From: Sulfuricella sp.
GTDB lineage: Bacteria > Pseudomonadota > Gammaproteobacteria > Burkholderiales > Sulfuricellaceae
Direction: 5' to 3'
DNA length: 21,541 nt
Assembly: GCA_019911785.1 (NCBI GenBank)
Contig: JAIOJM010000366.1
Span: 1-21,541 of the forward strand
Part shown: positions 1-7,709 of the stretch, piece by piece
Numbering within the stretch: position 1 is the stretch's first letter
How the letters are laid out: each line of letters starts with the position of its first letter
The notes under the pieces: model-generated
Seen by the model: only the letters and a program-made list of their open reading frames with translations
The model's database searches: none
What the model was told of the DNA's origin: nothing
Program-made: the position numbers and the translations under genes

Positions 1-704
1 GTCATACTGTCCGCCCGCATCGAGGGGATACGCTGGAAGCCTTGGTACAGATAGAGTGCGGCATCCCATCCGGCGACATCGCGGTAGATGCGCAACCCAA
101 CGTCCCCCTGCCCCGGCTTGACCGTCTCACGGTTGCTCACGCCGGGCATCGGATCGTAAAGCCGGAAGCGGCGCGGGTCGGGAGTCCGGCTTTCGCTAAA
201 GGCCGGCGCAACCACCAGCTCGAACGAGGCGAAGTCGGGGTAGGCGCCCAGCCTGACCGCATCCACACCGTGCTTGAGATATTCCAGCGGGCGCCCCGCG
301 AATAGCGCCTCGTGATCCTTGGGGAAAATATCGTTGACGAACACCAGATCGCCCAGTCCCCATGTGAGCACCTGCCGGCCGAGGCGCAAATCCCAGTTGC
401 CCCCGGTGTAGTCGATGTAGCCCTCGCGCAATTCACTCTCATCCTTGCGGCCGAGATGGTCATAGGCGAAATCGCCTTTCGCCAGCAGCCGCCAGGCGCC
501 GCCGGTGGCGTCGAGCTTGAGTTGCGCCCTTTCCTCCAGCCACTTGTAATGACGGCCGTCCGGGTTCGCCGCCACCGTGTTGAAGGCCGTGTTCTGCTGC
601 ACGAAACCCGACAGCGTGACTTCCGCCCGCGCGGCGAGCGGCGCCAGCAGGGCAATGAAGCAGAATGCGGAAATTACCCCTCTCCCCCGAGGGGCCGCCC
701 TCAC
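1..704 (-). CDS. Beta-barrel outer-membrane protein, C-terminus beyond the window
   Basis: About 234 residues of the N-terminal part are visible; the gene runs off the left edge. A GTG start at 704 is chosen because it gives a clean signal peptide (basic MRAAPRGRGV, hydrophobic core, cleavage after LAARA) and has GGGGAGAGG six bases upstream. An ATG at 779-777 overlapping the previous stop (TGATG) would place about 25 unlikely residues before it. The mature part has alternating aromatic/polar strands (VTLSGFVQQNTAF, LREGYIDYTGG, WDLRLGRQVLTWG) typical of DUF1302/alginate-export-like porins. It is the last gene of an operon with a LolA-like protein and an RND exporter, so a role as outer-membrane outlet or lipid-associated partner is plausible but inferred. 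The family assignment is tentative. Confidence 0.72.
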   Translation of the reverse strand, partial: MRAAPRGRGVISAFCFIALLAPLAARAEVTLSGFVQQNTAFNTVAANPDGRHYKWLEERAQLKLDATGGAWRLLAKGDFAYDHLGRKDESELREGYIDYTGGNWDLRLGRQVLTWGLGDLVFVNDIFPKDHEALFAGRPLEYLKHGVDAVRLGAYPDFASFELVVAPAFSESRTPDPRRFRLYDPMPGVSNRETVKPGQGDVGLRIYRDVAGWDAALYLYQGFQRIPSMRADSM

Positions 705-730
705 CTCAATCCTCTCCCCAAGGGGAGAGG
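677..730. repeat. Palindromic REP-like dispersed repeat
   Basis: Two adjacent inverted repeats are seen: CCCCTC(N6)GAGGGG at 677-694 and a near-perfect hairpin CCTCTCCCC-AA-GGGGAGAGG at 711-730. They are linked by a short CGCCCTCACCTCAAT-type spacer. This arrangement is typical of the short CTCTCCCC/GGGGAGAG dispersed elements found between genes in many proteobacteria. Here the element covers the predicted start of the barrel protein and appears to supply its ribosome binding site. Only one copy lies in the window, so dispersal is inferred. Confidence 0.6.
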
Positions 731-778
731 AGGCAATGGTGAAAGGCGCTTGTTTTGATCCGCTTGTTTTGATTGGCA

Positions 779-1567
779 TCAGTCAACCCACTTGCGCGGC
801 GGCTGACGCAGGAAGCGTTCCGAGAACAGGCTATCCTCGATACCGAGATCGTAGTCGGTCTTGAGGTAAGTCGCCTCGGTGCGGTGGCCGGTTTGTAAAT
901 TTTTCATGGTGCGCTTGACCGCTGTGGGAATGCCCTTCACGTCGGCGACTTCATCGGCGGTGAACTGCTTGTAGCGGGCGCCCTTCCTGTCGTATTGCTC
1001 CTCCTTGAGCGGCAGGAAATTCGCCTTGTCCACCCAGGTGATCTTGTGGCCGAAATCGGCGTCACCCGTCTTGGGCGTGCTCTTGACCACATGGCAGTCA
1101 CGGTTGCCCACCTTCTCCTCGCGCTCGATGACGTGGGTGTCGTCCTCGATGTCCCGCCCCGAAACGTCCTCGTAGGTAAAGTCCGAGCCGACGAAGCTGG
1201 AACGCTTGTCCTGCGCGGCGATGCGCTTCACCATGTTAATCGCCGGGATGAACATCCAGCGGTCGTCGTCCTTGGCGGGGTACTTGTAGATCATGAAGGC
1301 CATGTCCTTCACGTCCGCCGGCTGGAAGAAAACCATGAAGTATTTCTGCTCGCCGCCCGCTTCCCCCATATTCTTGCGCAACATGGTCATCTCGCGCACC
1401 CGCTCCTGGCCGTCCTTGTTGATGAGCTTCATCACCACCCGCGCCTTGAAATCCTTGCCCGGATAGAGGAAGGCGGCCTGGGACTTCTTCATCACCTCCT
1501 CGCCCGTGAATGCCCATGCCTGCAAGGGCAGCAGCCCGGCGATCATCCATATCAACCAGCGTTTCAT
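779..1567 (-). CDS. LolA-like periplasmic outer-membrane lipoprotein-sorting family protein
   Basis: This 262-residue protein starts at ATG 1567 with an AGGAG site six to seven bases upstream; an upstream in-frame start would precede the signal peptide. Residues 1-19 (MKRWLIWMIAGLLPLQAWA) are a Sec signal. The body carries the block DDDRWMFIPAINMVKRI followed by SSFVGSDFTYEDVSGR, characteristic of the LolA-like family (PF17131 type) annotated as outer-membrane lipoprotein-sorting proteins. The fold binds lipids or acyl chains in the periplasm. It lies 23 bp after the RND exporter and is followed by an outer-membrane barrel gene, which suggests a periplasmic shuttle between the two. Family assignment is firm; the cargo is unknown. 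Confidence 0.85.
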   Translation of the reverse strand: MKRWLIWMIAGLLPLQAWAFTGEEVMKKSQAAFLYPGKDFKARVVMKLINKDGQERVREMTMLRKNMGEAGGEQKYFMVFFQPADVKDMAFMIYKYPAKDDDRWMFIPAINMVKRIAAQDKRSSFVGSDFTYEDVSGRDIEDDTHVIEREEKVGNRDCHVVKSTPKTGDADFGHKITWVDKANFLPLKEEQYDRKGARYKQFTADEVADVKGIPTAVKRTMKNLQTGHRTEATYLKTDYDLGIEDSLFSERFLRQPPRKWVD

Positions 1568-1590
1568 GTCAGTCTCCTTTAATCTGAAAG

Positions 1591-3894
1591 TCATTCAAAC
1601 AGGTGCTTCCGCCCCAGCATCACCAGGGCGGGTAAGTACAGGATAGTGAACAGCGCGGAAAGCAGCATCATGCTGACGATGAAGGCGCCTACCGCCATGT
1701 AGGGGGTAAGTGGCGCGAACAGCATCACCGAGAAGGCTGCGGCGAACAGCAGCGCATTGCGCAGAATGCCTTTGCCGGGCCGGGCTGCGGTCCACAGCAG
1801 CGCCTCCCTTACCGCCGCCTCGCTCGTGGCACCGCCCGACTCGACCAAACGTTGGCGGAAGCGGCTGATGAAGTGGATGGAAAAGTCCACCGCCATGCCG
1901 AGCGACAAGGTGCTCATCACCGACAACGGCATGTCAAAATCCTTGCCGACGAAACCCACCACCCCGTAGATCAGCAGGATGGTGAACAGCAGCGGCACGT
2001 AGGCGACCAGCGCCCACTTGGCCGAGCGGAAATCCAGCGCCAGGATGAGGAACACCGCCACCAGCGCCAGCCCGAGGCCGAGCACCAAGTCACCCAGCAC
2101 TTCGTCGTTCCAGATCAGATTGAAGTAGGCAATACCCGCCGGTTTCACGGTAACCGCCAGCGAGTGGGTCTTTTGATAAGAGTCCGCCGCCTGTATTACC
2201 TGGCGCATGGCTTCCGCATCCCAGGTCTTGAGTTGCACCCACAGATTGGCCTTCTGGAAGCCGGAATCGACCACGTTATCCAGGTCGGAGGGCTTGGCCG
2301 ACATGCTGAACAGGAACAGATATTGTCCGACCGTGTCCTGCGTTTCCGGCACCACATCGAATTTCGGGTCATCGTCATGCAACACCCGGTTGATGCGCTT
2401 TACATAATCGGCAACCGAGAAGGTTTTGCCTACTACCGGCAGGGTTTCCAGGTGGCGTTGCAGCCCCTCCAGCCAGCGCATGGCATCGGGCCGTTTCATG
2501 AATTCCGGCTCCCCGCCTTGCACCACCAGGTAGCCGAGCGAAGTACCTCCCAGCGCCTGGTTCATCGCCGTATCGGCCACGCGGATCTCGCTTGATGGCT
2601 TGAACCAGGCCACCAGATTGTTGTTAACGTGGATCTTCGTGGTGCCGACGATGGCTGCCGCCACCAGAACCAAGCCCACCAACGCGGTGGTCAGCGGTCG
2701 CGTCGCGCCGATCTCGCCGACCCGGCGCAGGAAGCGCGAAGTCCGGTCCAGTTCCGCGCTCTCGCTCTCGGCGGCTTTGGCGATCTTCTCCTCCTTGACG
2801 AAGGTGAGGATGGCGGGAATCAGGCTGAAGGAAAATAATCGCAGCACCACCGTGCCGAAAGCGATCAGCCCGCCGAAAATTTGTACTGGCACGATGTTCA
2901 TGAACAGCAGCACGGCGAACCCGGCGGTGGTGGCGAGCGCCGTGTAGCGCACCGGGCGGCTCACCGCCGCCATGGTTTCGCGGATTGCTTCGAGCTTGTT
3001 GCGCTTCTCGCGGTAGCGGAAGTAGAACTCGTTGAAGATGTGGATGCTGTCGGTGGCAATCGCCATCAGGAACACCGGCGCCATCGAGCTCATGATATGC
3101 ACCGGCAGGCCGATGCCGATCAGGGTGCCCATGCTCAGGATAATCGCCGCCATGGCGACGCCCATCATGGTGAACGACAAGGACAGGTTGCGGAACATCA
3201 ACTGGATGGCGATGAACATGATCATGCCTGCAATCGGCGAGAAGATGCCCATCAGCTTGAACATCTCGGCGCCGAAGGTGTCGCGTGCCACCGGGTCGCC
3301 GGCGACGTAGTAGCGCTCCGCCCCCTTCTCACCGGCCACGATGGCGCGAATTTTGTCGGCGATGACGGCGCCGTTGGCGCCCTTTTCCAGCGGCACGTAG
3401 ATGGCCGTGGTCTTGCCGTCCTTCGAGATGACGCGGTCAACCAGCAGCGGATTGCCGAACAGCGCGCCGCGCAGCGCCTCCACCTCGGCCTGGCTTTGCG
3501 GCGCGCCCGGCATGAGAGGGCCGACCTTGAGGGTGCCGGCCTCGGCGGTGACGTTGGTGATGGTGGTGAAGCCGTTCACGTCGCGGCTGGCCACGCCTTC
3601 CAGCTTGAGAATTTCGTCGGTGACGCGGGCGATGCGCCCCAGGGTTTCCCGGTTGAGCACGCCCGCCGAGTTTTCCACACCCACGACGATGGTGTCCTCG
3701 TACAGCGCGAACGTCTTATCCACCTCGTTGTTCCACACGCGCACGTCGGAAGTCTCCGGCAGCATGTGCTTGGGGTTGGTGTCCGTCTTGATATACGGAA
3801 ACTGGGTGAGGAACAGCATCACCAGCGCCACCGTCGCCCAGATAACCAGCTTCGGGCGGCGGATGGAGAATTCGACGAGCGAGAACTTGAGCAT
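1591..3894 (-). CDS. RND superfamily exporter (MMPL/HAE type)
   Basis: This 767-residue inner-membrane protein has two MMPL-type halves. Each has one N-terminal membrane helix (LVIWATVALVMLFLTQF near residue 20), a large periplasmic loop and a cluster of about five helices. Signature segments are MAIATDSIHIFNEFYFRYRE in the first half and GMAVDFSIHFISRFRQR in the second, each with the intramembrane Asp expected for proton coupling. ATG 3894 is preferred because AGGGGG lies about eight bases upstream; an in-frame start at 3972 would add a non-conserved 26-residue leader encoded by the promoter repeats. It heads an operon with the LolA-like and barrel proteins. Such exporters often move hydrophobic or lipid molecules; the substrate here is not readable. 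Confidence 0.88.
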   Translation of the reverse strand: MLKFSLVEFSIRRPKLVIWATVALVMLFLTQFPYIKTDTNPKHMLPETSDVRVWNNEVDKTFALYEDTIVVGVENSAGVLNRETLGRIARVTDEILKLEGVASRDVNGFTTITNVTAEAGTLKVGPLMPGAPQSQAEVEALRGALFGNPLLVDRVISKDGKTTAIYVPLEKGANGAVIADKIRAIVAGEKGAERYYVAGDPVARDTFGAEMFKLMGIFSPIAGMIMFIAIQLMFRNLSLSFTMMGVAMAAIILSMGTLIGIGLPVHIMSSMAPVFLMAIATDSIHIFNEFYFRYREKRNKLEAIRETMAAVSRPVRYTALATTAGFAVLLFMNIVPVQIFGGLIAFGTVVLRLFSFSLIPAILTFVKEEKIAKAAESESAELDRTSRFLRRVGEIGATRPLTTALVGLVLVAAAIVGTTKIHVNNNLVAWFKPSSEIRVADTAMNQALGGTSLGYLVVQGGEPEFMKRPDAMRWLEGLQRHLETLPVVGKTFSVADYVKRINRVLHDDDPKFDVVPETQDTVGQYLFLFSMSAKPSDLDNVVDSGFQKANLWVQLKTWDAEAMRQVIQAADSYQKTHSLAVTVKPAGIAYFNLIWNDEVLGDLVLGLGLALVAVFLILALDFRSAKWALVAYVPLLFTILLIYGVVGFVGKDFDMPLSVMSTLSLGMAVDFSIHFISRFRQRLVESGGATSEAAVREALLWTAARPGKGILRNALLFAAAFSVMLFAPLTPYMAVGAFIVSMMLLSALFTILYLPALVMLGRKHLFE

Positions 3895-3908
3895 GGTTAT
3901 ATCCCCCT

Positions 3909-3940
3909 GTTTATTTTTCGGATGGTTTATTTTTCGGATG
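3909..3940. repeat. Perfect 16-bp tandem duplication in the exporter leader
   Basis: GTTTATTTTTCGGATG occurs twice back to back (3909-3924 and 3925-3940). It sits immediately upstream of the ribosome binding site of the RND exporter, so the mRNA leader contains two copies of CATCCGAAAAATAAAC. It could be a slippage product or a duplicated regulatory site. Confidence 0.85.
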
Positions 3941-3968
3941 ACCGCCAGCGGGTGATGAGACGCCGACG

Positions 3969-3992
3969 TCAAATATTCTCATGAATATTTGA
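3969..3992. promoter_or_regulatory. 24-bp perfect dyad, candidate operator of the exporter operon
   Basis: TCAAATATTC-TCAT-GAATATTTGA has perfect 10-bp arms and a 4-bp centre. It lies 75-98 bp upstream of the exporter start codon, just after the terminator of the preceding transcript. AT-rich perfect dyads in this position usually bind a dimeric repressor (TetR or similar class). No matching regulator gene is in the window. It is not followed by a U-run in either direction, so a terminator is unlikely. Confidence 0.5.
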
Positions 3993-4004
3993 ATAATAAT
4001 GAAG

Positions 4005-4026
4005 TAAAACCCCGCTGGCAAGCGGG
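4005..4026 (-). terminator. Intrinsic terminator after the moaA/remnant transcript
   Basis: Read on the minus strand, CCCGCT-TGCC-AGCGGG forms a 6-bp GC stem followed directly by GTTTTA. It lies about 40 bp after the last stop codon of the upstream genes and ahead of the exporter promoter region, where a terminator is expected. Confidence 0.7.
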
Positions 4027-4064
4027 CTTACATTAATGAGACCAGATGCTAGTGGATATCGGCG

Positions 4065-4330
4065 CTACGCGCCGGTTTTTACTAGCCTCCAGTCCCCGGC
4101 CTCTATTCTGAAGCGCAACTGCCACCACTCCAATGTGACCGCCTTCAAGCCGTTGCGCTCCTGGTTTTCTCCGTCCCAGACGGCGAAAGCTACTCGCCCT
4201 TGATGGGGTCTCCAATGGGCCGGATATTCGAGAAGGCCCAAACCGCATCGGGAACCGCGAGGCTCGCGAACACCGTGCCGAAGGTTTGCAGGAACCTGCT
4301 GCGGCTGTTGCTGTCGTTGGGGCTGTTCAT
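4065..4330 (-). pseudogene. Broken fusion remnant of a type II DMSO-reductase-family operon
   Basis: A good start (AGGAGATGTA then ATG, 4330) opens a 46-codon frame ending at 4190. It has a Tat-like leader: SRSRFLQ followed by a hydrophobic stretch to AVWA, then [13 protein letters not shown]. This resembles the N-terminus of catalytic subunits of the Nar/Ddh/Ebd/Clr group. One base out of frame (4196-4065) the sequence continues as [20 protein letters not shown], then a Trp-Trp segment to the stop. That part resembles the C-terminus of the heme-b gamma subunit (ethylbenzene-dehydrogenase gamma/ClrC/SerC type). The simplest reading is a deletion from the start of the alpha gene to the end of the gamma gene, leaving a frameshifted scar. 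The twin-arginine motif is also degraded (R-S-R). Both family matches are from memory of motifs, so moderate confidence; a short novel secreted peptide is the alternative. Confidence 0.55.
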
Positions 4331-4368
4331 TACATCTCCTTGATGTTTGAAAGAAAATAAAGTGACAA

Positions 4369-5340
4369 CTATCCGCCGGTAGACGACATGAACCGGACGA
4401 CCTGATGCGGCCGCTCCCGGAATTCGTGACGCTCCGGCTTGCGCTGTAGACCCGCGAGCAAGGTTTCCTCGATGGCGGTATCGGGGCAATCCGTTCGCAG
4501 CAGGTCGCGAAAATCCACCCGGTCATCCTGGCCCAGGCATAGGTGCAGCGTGCCATCCACTGCCAGACGCACCCGGTTGCAGGTTTCGCAGAAGTGCTGG
4601 GAAATCGGCGTGATGAAGCCGATCTGGAAGCGGCCGTCCGGCGAAACCAGGTAGCGCGCCGGCCCGCCGCCGGGAACCACCCCATCCACCAGCCCGAAGC
4701 GGGCACGGAGCCGCTCCCGCACCGGATGCAGATCGAGGAAGCCGGTGCTCCGCCCGGTTTCCCCCATCGGCATGGTTTCGATCAGCCGCAGGACGAAGCG
4801 CCGCTCGATGCAATAGGCGACCATCGCATCGATCTCCTCCTCCGAGGTTTCGGCCATCGCCACCATGTTGATCTTGATGAGATGAAATCCCTCTTCCCTG
4901 GCGGCTTCCAACCCTTCCAGCACCTGCGGCAGGGCATCCCTTCCGCAGATAGCCCGCACGCGCTCCCGGTCGAGGGAATCGAGACTGACATTGAGCCGCG
5001 CTACGCCGGCCCGGCGCAGCCTGGAGGCGTACTTCGCCAGTTGGGTGCCGTTGGTGGACAAGGAGAGGTCGTCGATACCGGGCAAGGCCGCCAAACGGCG
5101 CGCCAGCTCAGGCAAACCGTTGCGCAACAGCGGCTCGCCTCCCGTGAGCCGGATACGCCTGAGCCCCAAGCGGGCGAACACGGTCAGCAGGCGCTCGATC
5201 TCGTCGAAGTTCAGCCAATGCTCAGGTTCCTCGTAGCCCTTGTAGCCTTCCGGCATGCAATACGAGCAACGGAGATCGCAGCGATCCGTTACCGAAAGCC
5301 GGAGGTATTCAATGCGACGACCGAATCTGTCCAACAGCAT
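4369..5340 (-). CDS. moaA: GTP 3',8-cyclase MoaA (radical SAM)
   Basis: This 323-residue enzyme catalyses the first step of molybdopterin biosynthesis, converting GTP to the cyclic intermediate used by MoaC. The radical-SAM cluster motif is C21-x3-C25-x2-C28 ([12 protein letters not shown]). The C-terminal second cluster is C251-x2-C254-x13-C268 ([18 protein letters not shown]). The LTGGEPLLR block binds SAM. The tail ends FMSSTGG, retaining the GG that MoaA needs for activity. Length matches the family. The start has AAAGG nearby. It sits between the NapC gene and the molybdoenzyme remnant, suggesting that cofactor supply was recruited into a respiratory molybdoenzyme locus. Confidence 0.95.
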   Translation of the reverse strand: MLLDRFGRRIEYLRLSVTDRCDLRCSYCMPEGYKGYEEPEHWLNFDEIERLLTVFARLGLRRIRLTGGEPLLRNGLPELARRLAALPGIDDLSLSTNGTQLAKYASRLRRAGVARLNVSLDSLDRERVRAICGRDALPQVLEGLEAAREEGFHLIKINMVAMAETSEEEIDAMVAYCIERRFVLRLIETMPMGETGRSTGFLDLHPVRERLRARFGLVDGVVPGGGPARYLVSPDGRFQIGFITPISQHFCETCNRVRLAVDGTLHLCLGQDDRVDFRDLLRTDCPDTAIEETLLAGLQRKPERHEFRERPHQVVRFMSSTGG

Positions 5341-5421
5341 TTTTGTTACCTTTAATCTAAAAACGACTGGATATTTAACAAATATGGGCCGGCGGGAGTT
5401 GCGTTCCGTAAATTATCGCAA

Positions 5422-6012
5422 TTACTCCTTGTCGTCCCCGCCCTTGGGCATGTCGTGTGCAATACCCTTGTGGCAATCAATGCAAGTTTTGCCGGAGCCG
5501 GGTTCTGCCGCCTGAGCATGTTTCTTCTTGGCACTCTTATCCTGTATTTCCAGATTCATGCCTTCGAAGCTATGACAATTACGACACTCGCGCGAATCCG
5601 AGTTTTTCATCCGATCCCATTCGTGCGTCGCCAGTTCCAGCCGGTGCGCCTCGAATTTTTCTCTGGTGTCGATATAGCCGGTAATCTTGCCCCAGACTTC
5701 CTGGCTCGCCTGGATCTTGCGCTGCATCTTGTGAATCCAGTCCTTCGGCACGTGACAATCGGAACAAACGGCACGCACGCCGGTACGATTGGAGTAATGG
5801 ACGGTCTTCTTGTATTCCTGGTAGACGTTGTCGCGCATCTCATGGCAGGAAATACAGAATTCCATCTTATTGGTCGCCTCCATGGCGGTGTTGAAGCCGC
5901 CCCAGAAAATGATGCCGGCGATAAAGCCGCCGCCCAGCAAGGTCAGCAGCGAATAGCGGATGCTAGGGCTACGCAATTTTTGCCAGAAGCTTTTCGAATT
6001 ATCATTTGCCAC
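5422..6012 (-). CDS. NapC/NirT-family tetraheme cytochrome c, quinol dehydrogenase
   Basis: The 196-residue protein begins at GTG 6012 with GGGGGAG seven bases upstream; in-frame ATGs further up give no better leader. One N-terminal membrane helix (about residues 20-40) anchors a periplasmic domain with four CxxCH heme sites at C53-H57, C83-H87, C143-H147 and C177-H181. This is the size and heme count of NapC/NirT/NrfH-type proteins, which oxidise membrane quinol and pass electrons to periplasmic reductases. The neighbouring molybdoenzyme operon has no integral-membrane quinol oxidase of its own, so this is the best candidate entry point for electrons. Whether it feeds the present oxidoreductase or the lost one at 4065-4330 cannot be decided from sequence. 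Confidence 0.9.
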   Translation of the reverse strand: MANDNSKSFWQKLRSPSIRYSLLTLLGGGFIAGIIFWGGFNTAMEATNKMEFCISCHEMRDNVYQEYKKTVHYSNRTGVRAVCSDCHVPKDWIHKMQRKIQASQEVWGKITGYIDTREKFEAHRLELATHEWDRMKNSDSRECRNCHSFEGMNLEIQDKSAKKKHAQAAEPGSGKTCIDCHKGIAHDMPKGGDDKE

Positions 6013-6114
6013 TGTATTTCTCCCCCTTGGTTTATGCATTAATCCGTTATGGGCAAGCTCTTGTTTCCACACATCGCGGCTATGGCAAACAGGATTGTCC
6101 GGTTGGCGAATCCG

Positions 6115-6801
6115 CTATGGGCTGCGGATCAGCGCGAGGGTACGTCCGTCTCGCTGAATTTTTCCTTGGGACAGCATGCTCTTCAAAAGACGGGAAAGAG
6201 TCTCATGGGCGACTCCAAGTTCGTTCGCCAGGGCGGCGTAGGTTCTCACGGAAATCCTGCCGCTGCCTTCGCTGCTTTCGGTCATCAGGTAATGGCAGAG
6301 TCTATCCTCGGCGCTGTTGAGGCACCTGCGCTCGGCTTGCCGGTGCAAATGCTGGGCGCGCTCCGCCATTTGCATCCCGAACGCCGCTGCGAACGGCCCG
6401 TTTTGGAGCAGCACCGCGCGGAAAGCATGGAAGGGTATGCGAAGCACCGCGCCCCCCTTTTCGTGAAACAGGGCATTGTTCCGATGGACGTCCCCCGTTT
6501 CGACCTGATATTCGCCGATTCCCAGCAGCAGAAGAGTGGCGGCATCGCATATCGGTAAACCGCACGAAATCCCGAGTGTTCCTTGAACAACCTGATAGAC
6601 CGCGTTTGCTTCGTCGCCCAGTCTGAAGACATACTCGCCCTTCCGTAGCCATTGCACGACGGAAACCGAACGGAGGGCCGGCGGAAGATGGGCCGCCATG
6701 GGGTGCGCCATCGTACGCGAGCCGCTTGCCGAATCTTGGAGATGGCGGGGGATCGACGGCAGACCATCCCCGGGCCTTAACATTGCCAAATCACCGTTCA
6801 A
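6115..6801 (-). CDS. Crp/Fnr-family transcriptional regulator
   Basis: The 228-residue protein has an N-terminal cyclic-nucleotide-type sensor barrel (about residues 45-130, with GEYVFRLGDEANAVYQVVQG) and a C-terminal winged helix (about 170-225). The recognition helix VAHETLSRLLKSM contains the E-x-x-S-R signature of FNR, which reads TTGAT half-sites. The N-terminal Cys cluster of oxygen-sensing FNR is absent, so the signal is not an FNR-type Fe-S cluster; a Dnr/NO-type or heme sensor is possible. The TTG start at 6801 has GGAGGG nine bases upstream; an ATG at 6783 is the alternative. No convincing FNR box was found in the flanking promoters, so its targets are unresolved. Confidence 0.88.
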   Translation of the reverse strand: MNGDLAMLRPGDGLPSIPRHLQDSASGSRTMAHPMAAHLPPALRSVSVVQWLRKGEYVFRLGDEANAVYQVVQGTLGISCGLPICDAATLLLLGIGEYQVETGDVHRNNALFHEKGGAVLRIPFHAFRAVLLQNGPFAAAFGMQMAERAQHLHRQAERRCLNSAEDRLCHYLMTESSEGSGRISVRTYAALANELGVAHETLSRLLKSMLSQGKIQRDGRTLALIRSP

Positions 6802-7000
6802 GATTATTGCCCTCCGGATTCTTTACTGATTTTCCCGACCAGGTAGCCCACTACCGAAAGCATTGCTTCCTGCCCGCCATCGCGGCCCATGTCGCATATT
6901 CGCTTCTCGTCCACTATCACACCCTATGCCGACAGCAATTCCGGGTACGCCCCGTGTTTTGTCCTGAGCCGAAAGTGGCTGCGCCCGAGCACCGCCCAGC

Positions 7001-7627
7001 TTACTTCTGGCTGGCGTAGTAGTTCAGCACCGCTTCGACTTCGGATTTGTCGAGCCCTTCCAGCTTGGGTTTCATCTTCTTGGGCATGGTGCGCTTGCCG
7101 CCCAGGAAAAATTCGGTCTGTTCCTTCAGGTACGCCATTTTCTGACCCGCCAGGATACTGGCATCGTCGCTCGCCAGGCTGGCGCCTTCGGAGTGGCACT
7201 TTTCGCAATTCTTGTCGTGCACACCCTTGCCCTTCTTGGCCAGGGCGGCATCGAATTTCTGCGCGGTGCGCACGAATTTCTTTTCGGAGAAATGTTGCGC
7301 CAAGGCATTGATGTCGGCATCGCTCATGTCCTTGACGACCTGGCACATGTCGCTCTTGGTGCCTTTCTTGTCGCCGGAGCGGATCTTGCTCTCGACGCAG
7401 GGACGCGCCTTGTCCTTATAGGCTTTCATCGCATCGGCAAAGAAGGCGGCGGACAATCCGCCGATATTCGGCACATCGCTCTCGGTGTTGGCGCCATCCT
7501 TGCCATGACAGTTCACGCAGCTCTCGGCGAGCTTGTTCGCGTCCGCAGCCAATGCGCTGGTTGCAACGGTAAAACCAAACAGGGCACTGGTCACCAACAG
7601 TCCGTACCCAACATTCTTTCTCTTCAT
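7001..7627 (-). CDS. Diheme cytochrome c (cytochrome c4-like), periplasmic
   Basis: The 208-residue protein has a Sec signal (cleavage after SALA, residue 27) and two cytochrome c domains with CxxCH at C37-H41 and C141-H145. Met residues following each site (M94/M101 region; RTMPKKM near the end) are candidate axial ligands. C77 and C95 are extra cysteines likely to form a disulfide, as in relatives of flavocytochrome-c sulfide dehydrogenase cytochrome subunits. It is the last gene of the molybdoenzyme operon and probably shuttles electrons between NapC or the bc1 complex and the periplasmic enzyme. It is separated from the previous gene by 82 bp, so it may also have its own promoter. Confidence 0.9.
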   Translation of the reverse strand: MKRKNVGYGLLVTSALFGFTVATSALAADANKLAESCVNCHGKDGANTESDVPNIGGLSAAFFADAMKAYKDKARPCVESKIRSGDKKGTKSDMCQVVKDMSDADINALAQHFSEKKFVRTAQKFDAALAKKGKGVHDKNCEKCHSEGASLASDDASILAGQKMAYLKEQTEFFLGGKRTMPKKMKPKLEGLDKSEVEAVLNYYASQK

Positions 7628-7709
7628 GGCAACGCCATCCTTTCAACAATTCAAAAAATAAAATCTTTGGGGTATGCCGCAACCTGCGGAACCCGATAAA
7701 TCGTTGCCG

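Noticed and set aside
2881..3984. 367-codon plus-strand open frame
   Set aside because: Antisense shadow of the RND exporter with biased His/Asp/Glu composition; no signal or family match.
4061..4080. Hairpin GGCGC-TAC-GCGCC followed by GGTTTTT, plus-strand terminator
   Set aside because: No plus-strand gene ends here; it overlaps the end of the minus-strand remnant and is probably incidental.
4190..4200. Programmed -1 frameshift joining the two halves at 4065-4330
   Set aside because: No slippery heptamer or downstream structure is evident, and the halves resemble different subunits, so deletion is simpler.
7677..7689. Hairpin CCGCA-ACC-TGCGG between FecR-PKD and cytochrome genes as a terminator
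   Set aside because: Only a 5-bp stem, and the T-rich run on the minus strand begins too far downstream; could at most attenuate.
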